DNA from: Spirochaetales bacterium UBA6872
GTDB taxonomy: Bacteria; Spirochaetota; Spirochaetia; Sphaerochaetales; Sphaerochaetaceae
DNA length: 64,000 nt
Reading direction: 5' to 3'
Assembly (NCBI GenBank): GCA_002452215.1
Contig: DKCO01000055.1
Coordinates: 62,001-126,000 of the forward strand
Of the stretch, positions 16,282 to 26,106 are shown piece after piece. Both the position numbers and the translations under genes were made by a program. Below the pieces are notes generated by a model. The model was given only the letters and a program-made list of their open reading frames with translations. It made no database searches and was not told the DNA's origin. Position 1 is the stretch's first letter. Each line of letters starts with the position of its first letter.

Positions 16282-18318
16282 TTACTTATGCTTAACATCG
16301 CTGACAGCTGTTTGGCAATTATGAACAACAACTGTGTACTGTTTTCCATTTTGCTCTATTTCGAATCTGTGTTCTCGTGAGCATCCTTTGCAATCAAGAT
16401 TGAGAGAGTCATGACGATAACATGAGCGCGATATAAAGAGAGGAGGCGAGAATTTGTCGACTATTGTAGGTTCAATTGGCCAAGGTTTTTGGTATTCTTT
16501 TCTCTCAAGCCAAAGATAACAGCCTATGAAATTTGGAATGCTTTCGAAAACCAAGCTTGCAGCCTCCCTGTTTGACATATAGAGGTACACATCAGCAAAG
16601 TACTCGTACTCTGGATGTTCTTTTGCAAAACGCAAATTTGATATGTTATTCATTCCTATCCTGACTTTTTTATGCTTTTTTGCCTCGTTTAGGACGCTTT
16701 TGAGCATTTCTTCCTCCGAGTATGATACGGGAGGCATTATTATGTAGCATATTCCATCCACATCTACAGCATAAGGCCCGAATGGAAAAGCATCTGATTC
16801 AAGTTTCTCTCGAGGTGGAAGTGTTATGCTCATTTTGCTTTTAGGTATAGCTATTTTGTATCCTTTGATCGGAATATGATTCGGCTTTATCTTTTCGTAT
16901 GCGTCTCGTCGTATCTTCTTCAGGTCGCTTGGACGCAAGAATGGATATTCATATGATGACTTGTTTTCTATCTTTATCGTTGCAGGAAAAAAAGGTGCAT
17001 CTCCTGCTTGCAAGAAGATTCTTTTGATTGCATCTTCATATCCATCTTTTTCCCCTTTTTGCATTGCGATATTGTAAGCCTCGCCATTTACGACGATCTT
17101 GTTGTCATATATCTTTATGTCGATATCTAGCGGTGTTTTGTAATGAGCAAGTGCCAAGGAAGGACTTTTTATATTGAGAGTGCTATTCGATATTCTGTAT
17201 AGGATGTCTCCTGGCTTTGCATTTGTACTTTCATCCAAAGAAAGAATTGCCTTTTCTCTTTCCTTCCTTGTTATATGGGCTGAGAATTTATAGCTGTCAA
17301 TGAGGCCGTTTTTGTTTTTTGACAAAAGCATAAGCCCGTCGTATTGGTTTATCCTCTTAAGCTCGTTCACTTCTATTGATTTCTTTTTTGCTTGTACTAC
17401 TTTGCCGATTTCTTCTCCGATATGCCCTGTGTAAAGGCCAGTGTTTAGATTCTCATGGCCGGGGCCTGTGTAATTGAAGTAGCCAGTTGATGATATTCTT
17501 TGGAACGATGTCTTGACAGCGCTATGCAATGGCTTTGGATCTTTGCCATCGATTATTGCACGATAGTATGATGCTGTTGCCGCAACATATTCGTTTCCTT
17601 TCAGTCTTCCTTCGATTTTCAATGAGTCTATTTTGATCCTTTCCAACTCTTTTACAAGTTCTCCAGCCTCAAGATCTTTCAATGAAAAAGGATAGAGCTT
17701 TTCTTTTGATTTGAGATCCTCAAACCATGTTCTGCAAACTTGTGCGCAAGAGCCTTCGTTCGCAGACCTGCCTGTTTTGAGAAAAGATGCCATGCAAAGG
17801 CCTGAAAAGCCATAGCACATTGCACCATGTATGAATACCTTCAATTCGATATCAGGGCATGCATTCCTGATTTTCTCGATTTCTTTTAAATTGAGCTCTC
17901 TTGAAAGCACGACTCGTTCGAACCCAAGATCTTCTAAAGCTTTCACACCATCTATAGTATGGACAGCAAGTTGAGTCGACGCATGGAGGGGAAGGGATGA
18001 AAAATCACGCCTTATGAGCCTAATAGCACCAAGGTCTTGGCAAATTATGCCATCTGTGCCATATTCTGTTATTCTTTCGAGTGTGTCATAGAGTTTCTCT
18101 AGTGATTTATCATCAACGAGTGTATTGATTGTGATATATGTTTTCTTTTTTTTCTCAATGCTATAGCGTCTAATCTTGGAAAGGTCCTCGAATGAGAAAT
18201 TCCCAGCATTCTTTCGTGCTGAAAAATCCTTAAGCCCGAAGTAGACGGCATCTGCGCCATGTTCAAAGGCGACTATAGCATTCTCAAGTGTTCCTGCAGG
18301 AAGCGCTAATTCAATCAT
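16282..18318 (-). CDS. U32 family protein (RlhA-like RNA hydroxylation or peptidase family)
   Basis: A 678-residue member of the 'peptidase U32' family. Typical features are the opening LALPAGTLENAIVAFEHGADAVYFG, VFIHGAMCYGFSGLCMAS, the ANEGSCAQVCRTWF motif and the DSLKIEGRLKG motif. Several cysteines fit an iron-sulfur site. Characterised relatives (RlhA, TrhP) help hydroxylate 23S rRNA or tRNA, while others were named collagenases, so a peptidase role should not be assumed. The C-terminus has a cysteine-rich end (SRSCYRHDSLNLDCKGCSREH). The stop is 52 bases before the LacI gene, so they may share a transcript. Confidence 0.85.
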   Translation of the reverse strand: MIELALPAGTLENAIVAFEHGADAVYFGLKDFSARKNAGNFSFEDLSKIRRYSIEKKKKTYITINTLVDDKSLEKLYDTLERITEYGTDGIICQDLGAIRLIRRDFSSLPLHASTQLAVHTIDGVKALEDLGFERVVLSRELNLKEIEKIRNACPDIELKVFIHGAMCYGFSGLCMASFLKTGRSANEGSCAQVCRTWFEDLKSKEKLYPFSLKDLEAGELVKELERIKIDSLKIEGRLKGNEYVAATASYYRAIIDGKDPKPLHSAVKTSFQRISSTGYFNYTGPGHENLNTGLYTGHIGEEIGKVVQAKKKSIEVNELKRINQYDGLMLLSKNKNGLIDSYKFSAHITRKEREKAILSLDESTNAKPGDILYRISNSTLNIKSPSLALAHYKTPLDIDIKIYDNKIVVNGEAYNIAMQKGEKDGYEDAIKRIFLQAGDAPFFPATIKIENKSSYEYPFLRPSDLKKIRRDAYEKIKPNHIPIKGYKIAIPKSKMSITLPPREKLESDAFPFGPYAVDVDGICYIIMPPVSYSEEEMLKSVLNEAKKHKKVRIGMNNISNLRFAKEHPEYEYFADVYLYMSNREAASLVFESIPNFIGCYLWLERKEYQKPWPIEPTIVDKFSPPLFISRSCYRHDSLNLDCKGCSREHRFEIEQNGKQYTVVVHNCQTAVSDVKHK

Positions 18319-18533
18319 CGATGATAATATAGCACAACAGTGAACAATAGTTGTATATGTGTATTTTCCAAAGAAACGAGCTTGTATCGAAATTAATGTA
18401 GATATGTCTATATGATGAATCGATATATATTTATCTTATTTATTGTTGATATCTTGATGAAACTCATTTTTGTATTTATCCTCTTAGATAGCAAAAAGTA
18501 TTGGCTAAGCCAAATACATATAAGGAGAATTCA

Positions 18534-20357
18534 ATGACAATTAATGATCTCAAACACAAGAAGCTGGTTGATTGGATTAATGAAGTTGCAAAGCTTACTA
18601 CACCAGATGAAATCGTGATTTGCGATGGTTCCCAAAAACAATACGAGGACCTTATCGATCTGCAGGTAAAAAACGGGCTATGTGTACGCCTGAATCCAGA
18701 GAAGAAGCCAAACAGTGTTCTGTTTGATTCAGACCCTTCAGATGTTGCTCGTGTAGAGAAGAGAACTTTCATTGCTGCTCCTACTCAGGAAGAGGCTGGT
18801 CCAACTAACAACTGGATTGACCCTGTAGAGCTTAAGAAGACAATGACAGAGCTTTATAGAGGTTGTATGAAAGGAAGAACAATGTATGTTATTCCATTCT
18901 CAATGGGACCTCTTGGTTCACCAATTGCAAAGATCGGAGTTGAGATTACAGACTCAGCTTATGTTGTCAACAACATGATGATCATGACAAGAGTAGGCGA
19001 GAAGGTTCTTGACCTTCTTGGAGCAGATGGCTACTTTGTACCATGCTTGCACTCTGTTGGTAAGCCACTTGAGAAAGGCGAGTCAGATAATGGCAAATGG
19101 CCTTGCGCTCCAATTGACAAGAAGTATATCTCACAGTTCCCAGCAACAAGAGAAATCTGGTCATTCGGCTCAGGCTACGGTGGAAATGCTCTATTGGGTA
19201 AGAAGTGTCTTGCACTTAGAATAGCATCAGTGCTTGCTCGTGACGAAGGTTGGCTTGCTGAGCATATGCTGATCTTGAAGGTTATCAATCCAGAAGGAAA
19301 AGCAAAGTATATTACTGCTGCATTCCCATCAGCTTGTGGAAAGACAAACCTTGCTATGCTTATCCCAACTATTCCAGGTTGGAAAGTACAGACAATCGGA
19401 GATGATATTGCTTGGATGAAGCCTGGAAAGGATGGAAGACTCTACGCAATCAACCCTGAAGCAGGATTCTTTGGCGTTGCTCCTGGAACATCTGCAAAGT
19501 CCAACTACAATGCTCTTATGGCAGCAAGCAAGAACACTATCTTCACTAACGTTGCTCTTACAGAGGATAAGGATGTTTGGTGGGAAGGAATTGGGTATGA
19601 TGCACCGGGCCCACTTACAGATTGGACAGGCCATACTTGGATCCAAGACAAGAACAACAAAGAGCAGAAGCCAGCAGCTCATCCAAACTCAAGATTCACA
19701 GCACCAGCAAAGCAATGCCCATGTATTGCACCAGAGTGGGAGGATCCACAGGGAGTTCCTGTATCAGCAATCCTCTTCGGCGGAAGAAGACCTTCTACAA
19801 TTCCTCTTGTTCATATGGCAAGAAACTGGAATCATGGTGTGTTCCTTGGTTCAATTGTTGGTTCTGAGGTTACAGCTGCTACACTTGATGTCAAGGCTGG
19901 AACAATCAGAAGAGATCCATTTGCTATGCTTCCGTTCTGTGGCTACAACATGGGTGATTACTTCAAGCACTGGATCGAGGTTGGTGCAGCAGCTCCATCA
20001 GCTGATGTTCTTCCAAAGATCTTCTATGTCAACTGGTTCAGAAAGACAGCAGATGGCAAGTGGCTATGGCCAGGCTATGGCGATAACTCAAGAGTCTTGA
20101 AGTGGATATTCGAGTGTTGCGATGGAAATGCCAAGACAGTCGATACTCCAATTGGAATCATGCCAACTGTTGATGCAATCGACAGACCAGAGGGAGTTAC
20201 AGAGGAAGATATGAAGGAGCTCCTATCTGTTGATAAGGCTGGATGGCTCAAGGAAGTTGCTGATATCAGAGAGAATCACTATCCAAAGTTTGGTAAGCAC
20301 CTTCCAAAGGAGCTTGCAGATATGCTTGATACTCTCGAGGCAGCTTTAAAGGCTTAA
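18534..20357 (+). CDS. pckG: Phosphoenolpyruvate carboxykinase (GTP)
   Basis: A 607-residue enzyme that interconverts oxaloacetate and PEP with GTP/GDP. In anaerobic fermenters it often works toward oxaloacetate and succinate. GTP-type motifs are FGSGYGGNALLGKKCLALRIAS, the P-loop with the reactive cysteine FPSACGKTNLAML, the metal-binding QTIGDDIAWM and FFGVAPGTS. The ATG at 18534 is fixed by the AAGGAG site; an in-frame codon at 18501 would add 11 non-conserved residues. Its codon use (many AGA, CTT) matches highly expressed genes here such as the pyruvate oxidoreductase. A terminator follows. The upstream 215 bases contain no promoter boxes I would defend. Confidence 0.96.
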   Translation: MTINDLKHKKLVDWINEVAKLTTPDEIVICDGSQKQYEDLIDLQVKNGLCVRLNPEKKPNSVLFDSDPSDVARVEKRTFIAAPTQEEAGPTNNWIDPVELKKTMTELYRGCMKGRTMYVIPFSMGPLGSPIAKIGVEITDSAYVVNNMMIMTRVGEKVLDLLGADGYFVPCLHSVGKPLEKGESDNGKWPCAPIDKKYISQFPATREIWSFGSGYGGNALLGKKCLALRIASVLARDEGWLAEHMLILKVINPEGKAKYITAAFPSACGKTNLAMLIPTIPGWKVQTIGDDIAWMKPGKDGRLYAINPEAGFFGVAPGTSAKSNYNALMAASKNTIFTNVALTEDKDVWWEGIGYDAPGPLTDWTGHTWIQDKNNKEQKPAAHPNSRFTAPAKQCPCIAPEWEDPQGVPVSAILFGGRRPSTIPLVHMARNWNHGVFLGSIVGSEVTAATLDVKAGTIRRDPFAMLPFCGYNMGDYFKHWIEVGAAAPSADVLPKIFYVNWFRKTADGKWLWPGYGDNSRVLKWIFECCDGNAKTVDTPIGIMPTVDAIDRPEGVTEEDMKELLSVDKAGWLKEVADIRENHYPKFGKHLPKELADMLDTLEAALKA

Positions 20358-20379
20358 TCGAAGTCATAATTTCAATAAA

Positions 20380-20408
20380 TGCTCTCAGATAAAACTGGGG
20401 GCATTTTT
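20380..20408 (+). terminator. Rho-independent terminator after pckG
   Basis: TGCTCTCAG pairs with CTGGGGGCA (9 pairs with two G-U) around a short A-rich loop, followed by TTTTTT. It lies 23 bases after the pckG stop. Confidence 0.75.
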
Positions 20409-20433
20409 TATGCCATTGTGATATGCTTTCTTT

Positions 20434-21372
20434 ATGAGTCAAACAGAGAGACTGATTGCTATTATTTCAAAGCTTTGCCAAAGAAATGGCAAAATCGATT
20501 GCGCTTGGATTTCTAGAAGATTCGGAATCAGCTTGAGACAAGCGCGACGTGATATCGAGTATATTCGTGATAGGATTGTTATGCAAAACATTGGTTCCTC
20601 TGTTGACATTGTTTATGATAGACAAGAGAAAACTTATCGTCTTTGTGGAGAGGAAGAACACATGGAAAGGCTCTTTGCGATGTCTGTGATATCATCAGCT
20701 GTTGCCGCATCTGCAATAGATCCATTAAGAGAGATAGTTGGTAGTGATGAGAAAAGAAGAAGAGAGAGTGAATCGGGAAAAGTTAAATTCATATCACAAG
20801 CCTCCGAGATGCCCGATTACACAATATTTACACAGCTTTTAAGGGCTATAGATGAAAGCAAAAGAGTCAATATTAGCTATAAGAACATAAACAAAGTCGA
20901 TTCAGAGCGTACAATAGAGCCTTTGGAATTAGTGAACTACTCAGCAATCTGGTATGTTAGAGCTTATGATTTAAGACGCAATGAGATAAGGACGTTTTCC
21001 CTTTCAAGGATAAGAGAAATCGTGATACTTGATCAGGCTATAGAATTCAACGATTTCAGACTTCTTTCCGATTCTGATTCATCAAGTTATGGTATTTTTC
21101 TTGGGGAAAAGGCCGAGATGTACACAATCAGATTCTATAACCTTGTGGCATATATTGTATCAAACCAAGTATGGCACAAGGACCAAGTAGGGCGTTGGCT
21201 GGATGAGAATACATACGAGCTTGATGTTCCAGCATCTGTGCCAACAGAACTTGTTGCAAAAACTCTTTCATTTGGAGCAGACGCTGAGCCGATTGCCCCG
21301 GAAAGCTTTGTAACAAGCTACAAGAGAGAGCTTGAGCGGCTTTTTGAAAAGAACAAACATTTTAAAACATGA
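20434..21372 (+). CDS. WYL-domain transcriptional regulator
   Basis: A 312-residue regulator with an N-terminal winged helix-turn-helix (TERLIAIISKLCQRNGKIDCAWISRRFGISLRQARRDIEYIRD). A WYL domain follows (YKNINKVDSERTIEPLELVNYSAIWYVRAYDLRRNEIRTFSLSRI), then a C-terminal WCX-like extension. WYL domains bind ligands or nucleic acid and often control stress or defence genes. No defence genes are adjacent. RNase D follows 33 bases later on the same strand, so the two may be co-transcribed. The ribosome site is weak. Confidence 0.82.
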   Translation: MSQTERLIAIISKLCQRNGKIDCAWISRRFGISLRQARRDIEYIRDRIVMQNIGSSVDIVYDRQEKTYRLCGEEEHMERLFAMSVISSAVAASAIDPLREIVGSDEKRRRESESGKVKFISQASEMPDYTIFTQLLRAIDESKRVNISYKNINKVDSERTIEPLELVNYSAIWYVRAYDLRRNEIRTFSLSRIREIVILDQAIEFNDFRLLSDSDSSSYGIFLGEKAEMYTIRFYNLVAYIVSNQVWHKDQVGRWLDENTYELDVPASVPTELVAKTLSFGADAEPIAPESFVTSYKRELERLFEKNKHFKT

Positions 21373-21405
21373 GTTTTTTTTATATCATCTAAGTGCGAGG
21401 AGAAT

Positions 21406-22263
21406 ATGGAATATACTCTTTTAGATAGCGATGAGAAAATAGAAAAACAGATATCAAAATGGGCTGATGTTGAAGAACTTGCTGTTGATTTTGAATGCGA
21501 GTTCAACTTGCATGTCTATGGAGAGCATCTATGTTTGATACAAATTTTCGATAAAAGTTCTTTTTATATAATCGATGCTGTGAATGATAAAGTTACCGAA
21601 AAAGGGCTCTCGCTTTTCTTCTCTTTGAAAGCAAGAAAGGTTTGGTTCGATTGCCAATCCGACCAAGCTCTTGTCTATAAGAAGTATGGATTGAAGATTG
21701 AGAATATATATGATATTCGTGTTCTTGCAAAGGCATTGGGTTTTCAAGGGAACTTGCTTTCACTGGAGAAAGAGTATCTTGGCATCGATATAAAAATCAA
21801 CAAAAAGAAAAACCAGCAAGCGAATTGGATGAAAAGACCTTTGGATAATGAAAGCCTCGAGTATGCTTTGTTGGATGTTGCGTATTTGATTGATTTAGAG
21901 AAAGTCCTTTTGAAAGAAGTCATGTCAAAGAACCTCGTAAAGAATGTCGAAAGGAGCATGAAGCGAGCAACGGATGTAAAGGAGCCTGAGCCGGGATGGA
22001 CGAGAATTGGTCCTTGGAGAAGATACAATGAGAAACAAAGGAGACTCGTCAAGGACATATACATAGCTAGAGACAAGATTGCAAAGAGGTTCAATGTCCC
22101 AGCTTCCAGAGTCCTTGACAAGCAAACAATGACGGATCTTGTGTTGAATCCTCCATCTTCATATGAAAAGATAAAGGTGCGTCTTTCAGGCCAGAACCCT
22201 AGGTTCATCTCCTTCTTGGTTCCCTCAATAGCGCAAGTAATGGCTGAGCATAAACTGTCCTAG
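21406..22263 (+). CDS. rnd: Ribonuclease D-like 3'-5' exonuclease
   Basis: A 285-residue exoribonuclease expected to trim tRNA 3' ends. The DEDD acidic motifs are visible: AVDFECEFN (D and E of motif I), the WFDCQSDQAL motif II region, and NWMKRPLDNESLEYALLDVAYLI (the Y/D motif III typical of RNase D). The C-terminal part (RRYNEKQRRLVKDIYIARDKIAKRFNVPASRVLDKQTM) is an HRDC-like nucleic-acid-binding domain. It is shorter than E. coli RNase D, having one HRDC domain rather than two. The ribosome site GCGAGGAG lies before the ATG. Confidence 0.88.
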   Translation: MEYTLLDSDEKIEKQISKWADVEELAVDFECEFNLHVYGEHLCLIQIFDKSSFYIIDAVNDKVTEKGLSLFFSLKARKVWFDCQSDQALVYKKYGLKIENIYDIRVLAKALGFQGNLLSLEKEYLGIDIKINKKKNQQANWMKRPLDNESLEYALLDVAYLIDLEKVLLKEVMSKNLVKNVERSMKRATDVKEPEPGWTRIGPWRRYNEKQRRLVKDIYIARDKIAKRFNVPASRVLDKQTMTDLVLNPPSSYEKIKVRLSGQNPRFISFLVPSIAQVMAEHKLS

Positions 22264-22281
22264 TGGATTTGGCTATTGCAT

Positions 22282-22316
22282 AAAAGAGAAAAGTTATTGC
22301 TTAAACTCTTTTTTTC
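22282..22316 (+). terminator. Weak rho-independent terminator after rnd
   Basis: AAAAGAG pairs with CTCTTTT (7 A/T-rich pairs) around a 17-base loop, followed by more T residues. The stem is weak, and the next gene starts 31 bases on, so termination may be partial. Confidence 0.4.
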
Positions 22317-22346
22317 TTAAATACTCAAAACAGCGAGGATTTTGAT

Positions 22347-22673
22347 ATGGCACACTCTTACTACAAGGATGCTATAAAGGATGCACTATATCCAAAGAGG
22401 AAAGGTGTAATTACCAAGAGATCAAAATATATTGAGATTGCGCCACTTCGAGTCATGAGCGAGAAGGAGATAAAAGCGCTTAGACTGTATTTGCAACTGT
22501 CGTGCTCGATGTTTGCATCTCTATTTGGTGTTTCAGAAAAGACGGTAGAGTCTTGGGAGAGGGGCACTAATGAACCGTCTGGCCCTGCGCTCCGCTTGAT
22601 GAGGATGGCACAAAAGAACCCCGACATCCTTCTTGAGGGCGGGGCTGTGATTGATAAAACATCCCTCAAGTAG
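22347..22673 (+). CDS. Small XRE-type helix-turn-helix regulator
   Basis: A 108-residue protein whose C-terminal two-thirds is an XRE/HigA-like DNA-binding domain. The span is MSEKEIKALRLYLQLSCSMFASLFGVSEKTVESWERGTNEPSGPALRLMRM. This form is shared by NadS/HigA-type antitoxins and by stand-alone regulators. No HigB-like toxin gene is next to it, so it is either an orphan antitoxin relative or a plain regulator. Its 3' end overlaps the convergent kinase gene by 8 bases. The only ribosome site is a weak GAGGA 12 bases upstream of the ATG. Confidence 0.75.
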   Translation: MAHSYYKDAIKDALYPKRKGVITKRSKYIEIAPLRVMSEKEIKALRLYLQLSCSMFASLFGVSEKTVESWERGTNEPSGPALRLMRMAQKNPDILLEGGAVIDKTSLK

Positions 22674-24324
22674 AGGAAAAGATCGATCCTCCGATAAATT
22701 CGCGTAGTAAAGAATCGGATGGGACGTTTTGGGCTGGTATAGGGTAGACAAGCTCAAGAAAAGAAAGGAGCCTTCTTGCATTTGCATAGCACTCTCCATC
22801 TTCTTTTTTAACAGATCTCAAGAGGGGAATGGCATATGGTGCAAGAACACCCAGCTCATACTCGAGCGAACTATTGATCATTACATTTGCATTGTTTTGG
22901 AACGGGAAGATGTTGTTCTTCTCTCCTCTTTCTACACTCGGCCATCTGGAGAGTGTTTCAACGGCATCAAGATTTCTTGTCCTGTTGTCTCTAACCATCC
23001 TTCTTAGGATTCTGTTGTCTGTTGTTGATATCCTGGAGCGAGAGTCAAGATTGAGCTGTGTCAATGCTGAGATATAGATCTTGAATACAAGCGAGCTGTC
23101 TATATTAGGCAAAAGATTTGGGTTCAATCCATGTATTCCTTCTATTACTAGAATCGAGTTGTCTTTTAGCTTTGTTGCTTTCTCTTGGAAAAAGTGTTGC
23201 CTTGTCTTGAAGTCATAATGCGCAAGCTTCACATCCTTAGAGGAGATCAAATCATTGATTTGCTTCCTTAATAGTTCTAGATCCAGTGATTGCAAGACTT
23301 CAAAATCCTTCTCTCCATTTTCATCGAGAGGGACTTTTTCGAGCGGAAGATAGTAATCGTCGAGAGATATCTTCAATGGCTCTATTCCATTTATCCTTAG
23401 TTCATTGCATAGTTTCAATGAGAATGTGGTTTTGCCTGATGAAGATGGGCCTGAAATGAAGACGAGTTTGACATTTTTGCGTTTTGATATCTCTTCTCCT
23501 ATACTAGCAATGCGATTTCTTTGAGCAATTTCCGATAGCATGATTAAATCGTCTATCTTTCCTTCTCTTTGCTTTTGATTTAAGGCTCCAAGACTTTCTG
23601 TTTGTAGTATTCTTGCAAGTCGCTTGTTTTCTTTGAATACTGAAAAGAGGAGTGGATTGTCTGTAAATGGCATTATGGATAATGGATTTCTCGATTGTGG
23701 GTACCTTAGTAGCATTCCATCTTCGTATTCGATTAAATCCCAGACTTCCAATAGACTGGTTGAGGAAAGCATCGGCTCGTTGTAGACCTCGAGAATGCCA
23801 TCAAGAGAGCAAAATCGGTAAAAGCTGTCATTGCAAGATAGAAGCAGCTTCTCTGTTTCAATCAAATTGTGTTTTCTTACATAGCTGATAGCCTCTTGCG
23901 ATGAAAGGATTTTGTTTTCTATTGGTAGGTCTTCATCTATTGCTCTTCTCATCTTGTCCTTGAGCTTTTCTATATCGGGTTTCTCTCTTTCTCTGTAGTA
24001 GAAATAGAATCCATCTCCAAGGCTGTGTCCAATTATGAGCGTTCTTTCAGGGAAAAGCTTTGCAGAAGCATAGCAAAGAAGAAAGCATAGTGTTTTCCTA
24101 TAGACTCTTTTCCCCAAAGGAGAGAAAAGCTTTATGCTTTTTACATCCATATCTCTGGAAATGGCAGTATCCAGCGGCATCAACTCTCCATCGACAAGAG
24201 CTGCTACAGTAGGGTTATCTTCATAGCTTTTGTTTTTTTCTTCCAATAGATCAATCAGCGACTGTCTTTTGTCGCCAATAAGCCTATGTTCCTTTCCATC
24301 TATTGTTATTTTGTCTTCATCCAT
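22666..24324 (-). CDS. TGS-like / uridine kinase fusion protein (nucleoside kinase)
   Basis: A 552-residue fusion. Residues 1-70 resemble a TGS domain (ITIDGKEHRL, NPTVAALVDGELMPLDTAISRD). Residues about 75-200 resemble the editing-like second domain of threonyl-tRNA synthetase (FPERTLIIGHSLGDGFYFYY). From about residue 285 there is a uridine/phosphoribulokinase-type P-loop kinase with Walker A SGPSSSGKTTF (291-301), ISLDDYYLPLEKVP and VIEGIHGLNPNLLP. This architecture is known in anaerobes and thermophiles and is usually annotated as nucleoside or uridine kinase. It likely phosphorylates uridine or a related nucleoside, with the N-terminal part in a regulatory or binding role. It is divergent from the AOR-like gene. 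Confidence 0.85.
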   Translation of the reverse strand: MDEDKITIDGKEHRLIGDKRQSLIDLLEEKNKSYEDNPTVAALVDGELMPLDTAISRDMDVKSIKLFSPLGKRVYRKTLCFLLCYASAKLFPERTLIIGHSLGDGFYFYYREREKPDIEKLKDKMRRAIDEDLPIENKILSSQEAISYVRKHNLIETEKLLLSCNDSFYRFCSLDGILEVYNEPMLSSTSLLEVWDLIEYEDGMLLRYPQSRNPLSIMPFTDNPLLFSVFKENKRLARILQTESLGALNQKQREGKIDDLIMLSEIAQRNRIASIGEEISKRKNVKLVFISGPSSSGKTTFSLKLCNELRINGIEPLKISLDDYYLPLEKVPLDENGEKDFEVLQSLDLELLRKQINDLISSKDVKLAHYDFKTRQHFFQEKATKLKDNSILVIEGIHGLNPNLLPNIDSSLVFKIYISALTQLNLDSRSRISTTDNRILRRMVRDNRTRNLDAVETLSRWPSVERGEKNNIFPFQNNANVMINSSLEYELGVLAPYAIPLLRSVKKEDGECYANARRLLSFLELVYPIPAQNVPSDSLLREFIGGSIFSST

Positions 24325-24405
24325 GGATAGAATGATAATCTTGCTCTATGCGTTTGGAAAGCACAATCTATTATGATGTCATGCTTTCGGCTATAATATA
24401 GTGAT

Positions 24406-26106
24406 ATGAGTATTTTGTGTGTAGAGCTGAGTGAGGGAAGATTCTCGACACTGGAAGATAGAAAGCAAAAGGGGCTTGAGCTTGGGTTGAGCTTATACAA
24501 TGAGTTCGGAAGGGAATCATTTGTACTTGTAGCTGTCTCAAAAGAGAGCTTCGAAAGTGCCAGTTCGACACTCTTTATAATGGTTTTCACTAGTCCTATT
24601 ACCAATAAAGTGGAATTCCAGTACTCAAATTTAGCGCCTGGGTTTTCGCTCTATAAGCTCGGCTATGAAGCTTTAGTGATAAAAGGAAGAGCTCCAAGGC
24701 TCTCTTATATATCGATGTTCTCCGGCACGAACGAGATTCTTCCTTGTGAATTCCTAAAAGGAAAGGATTCTGCTTCGTTTGATGAAATTGCAACAAAGAA
24801 CTTATCTGATACGACGCTATCTACAGCTCGTGCTGCCGACAATGGAGTGAAATTTGCTTCTCTTCTTTGTAGAGGAAAGGCTGTCAGAGGAGCTGGTCTT
24901 GGGTATGTATTTTCAATGATGAATCTGAAAGGAATCGTCTTGCAGGGTTTTTATACGAAAGACGAGGGGCCAAAAGATAAATCATGCTTGAGATTCTCTA
25001 GAAAGATAGAGACATCAAAGCTTGCTAGAAGAACAAGAAAAAATGGTGGAAATTGCATTATTGATGATGCTCTCAGGCTTGGTTGGATACCTGTGAAGAA
25101 CAATTCTAGAAGATTCGATCCGAGGGCATATTTTCTTGATGGTGAGAGTTTTACAGAGATTTATGGAAACTATCCTGATTCTTGCCAGGAATGTTTTCTT
25201 GCATGTGGAAGAAGAAAGAAAGACAACACATCCCTTCCTTCATGGAATGAATGCATGGCACTAGGGACGAATATCGGATTATTTGATCCTCGTGATGTTA
25301 CTTCTCTTGTCGATAGTGCACATTTTGAGGGTCTTGATGTAAATCACTTAGGAGCTATTTTGGGATATGTATCAGCAATGGATAGCTCCAATCTGGAAGT
25401 CTTGTCTCTCTCTGGACGTACAAGCAAAGAGTATATCAAGCTTATTCATTCAATAGGAGCGAGCAATGGCGTTGGAGCGATTTTCCGCGATGGTCTAAAG
25501 GCTTTTCCAGATTCTTTGCAAAGTGCTGAAGGGCAAGCAATATCTTATGATCTTAGAGGTTCATTTGCTGAGGCATTGATGACTTCGCTTTGTATCGATA
25601 TATTCTTGCCAGCAAGCTTAATCATTGCAAAGAAAGAGCTTAATGAAAGATGCTCAGCAATAATGGCGCTATATGAACTATGCTATATCCTAGCTTTGTT
25701 TTCATACGGCATAGGGCCTTTGATTGCAACGTGCCTTTATTGGGACAAAATACCCAAGTGTGCCTTTTCAAGTCCATCACTTCTTCGCTTTTTTGCTCGT
25801 CGCTTTTCTATCTGTGGCCTAAAAGGAAAAGACCTATTGGAGAATGGGCTGTCTATTTTCGCTACTCTTGATCCCTCTTTTCATAAGATCCCTGATTTTT
25901 TTGAGATGAATCCAGAGAGTGCAAAGGGAACAGAGACTGTGCAACTTGCAAGACTTCAGGAATATTTTCTAGAAGAGAAAGCAAGAGCAGAGATTTGGGT
26001 AAAATCCAAAAGCGATATAATTTCCAAGCGATCTGGCAAGAAGAGTCCTGCTGTTGGCCCAGATGAAGATCTCGGACGAGAAGGAGAGCCTGGATTAAAT
26101 AAGTAG
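24406..26106 (+). CDS. Divergent aldehyde ferredoxin oxidoreductase (AOR) family protein
   Basis: A 566-residue protein related to tungsten/molybdopterin AOR enzymes, which oxidise aldehydes to acids with ferredoxin. Visible landmarks are ARAADNGVKFASLLCRGKAVRGAGLGYVFSMMNLKGI (the cofactor region) and three cysteines C260, C263 and C267 in the CxxCxxxC cluster motif, with a candidate fourth at C426 (LYELC). Many positions differ from classical AORs, and it is about 40 residues short, so substrate and activity are uncertain. No molybdopterin or tungsten genes are nearby. A TATAAT box (24392-24397) lies only 8 bases before the ATG, so the message may be almost leaderless. The 3' end overlaps the convergent phosphodiesterase gene by 151 bases. 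Confidence 0.75.
   Translation: MSILCVELSEGRFSTLEDRKQKGLELGLSLYNEFGRESFVLVAVSKESFESASSTLFIMVFTSPITNKVEFQYSNLAPGFSLYKLGYEALVIKGRAPRLSYISMFSGTNEILPCEFLKGKDSASFDEIATKNLSDTTLSTARAADNGVKFASLLCRGKAVRGAGLGYVFSMMNLKGIVLQGFYTKDEGPKDKSCLRFSRKIETSKLARRTRKNGGNCIIDDALRLGWIPVKNNSRRFDPRAYFLDGESFTEIYGNYPDSCQECFLACGRRKKDNTSLPSWNECMALGTNIGLFDPRDVTSLVDSAHFEGLDVNHLGAILGYVSAMDSSNLEVLSLSGRTSKEYIKLIHSIGASNGVGAIFRDGLKAFPDSLQSAEGQAISYDLRGSFAEALMTSLCIDIFLPASLIIAKKELNERCSAIMALYELCYILALFSYGIGPLIATCLYWDKIPKCAFSSPSLLRFFARRFSICGLKGKDLLENGLSIFATLDPSFHKIPDFFEMNPESAKGTETVQLARLQEYFLEEKARAEIWVKSKSDIISKRSGKKSPAVGPDEDLGREGEPGLNK

Noticed and set aside
19432..20100. A long second frame of 222 codons inside pckG
   Set aside because: It overlaps the well-conserved PEP carboxykinase in another frame, has biased composition rich in Q, L and S, and no ribosome site.
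22347..22673. Toxin-antitoxin pair around the small XRE protein
   Set aside because: The domain is HigA-like, but no toxin-type frame lies on either side. RNase D and a kinase are the neighbours.
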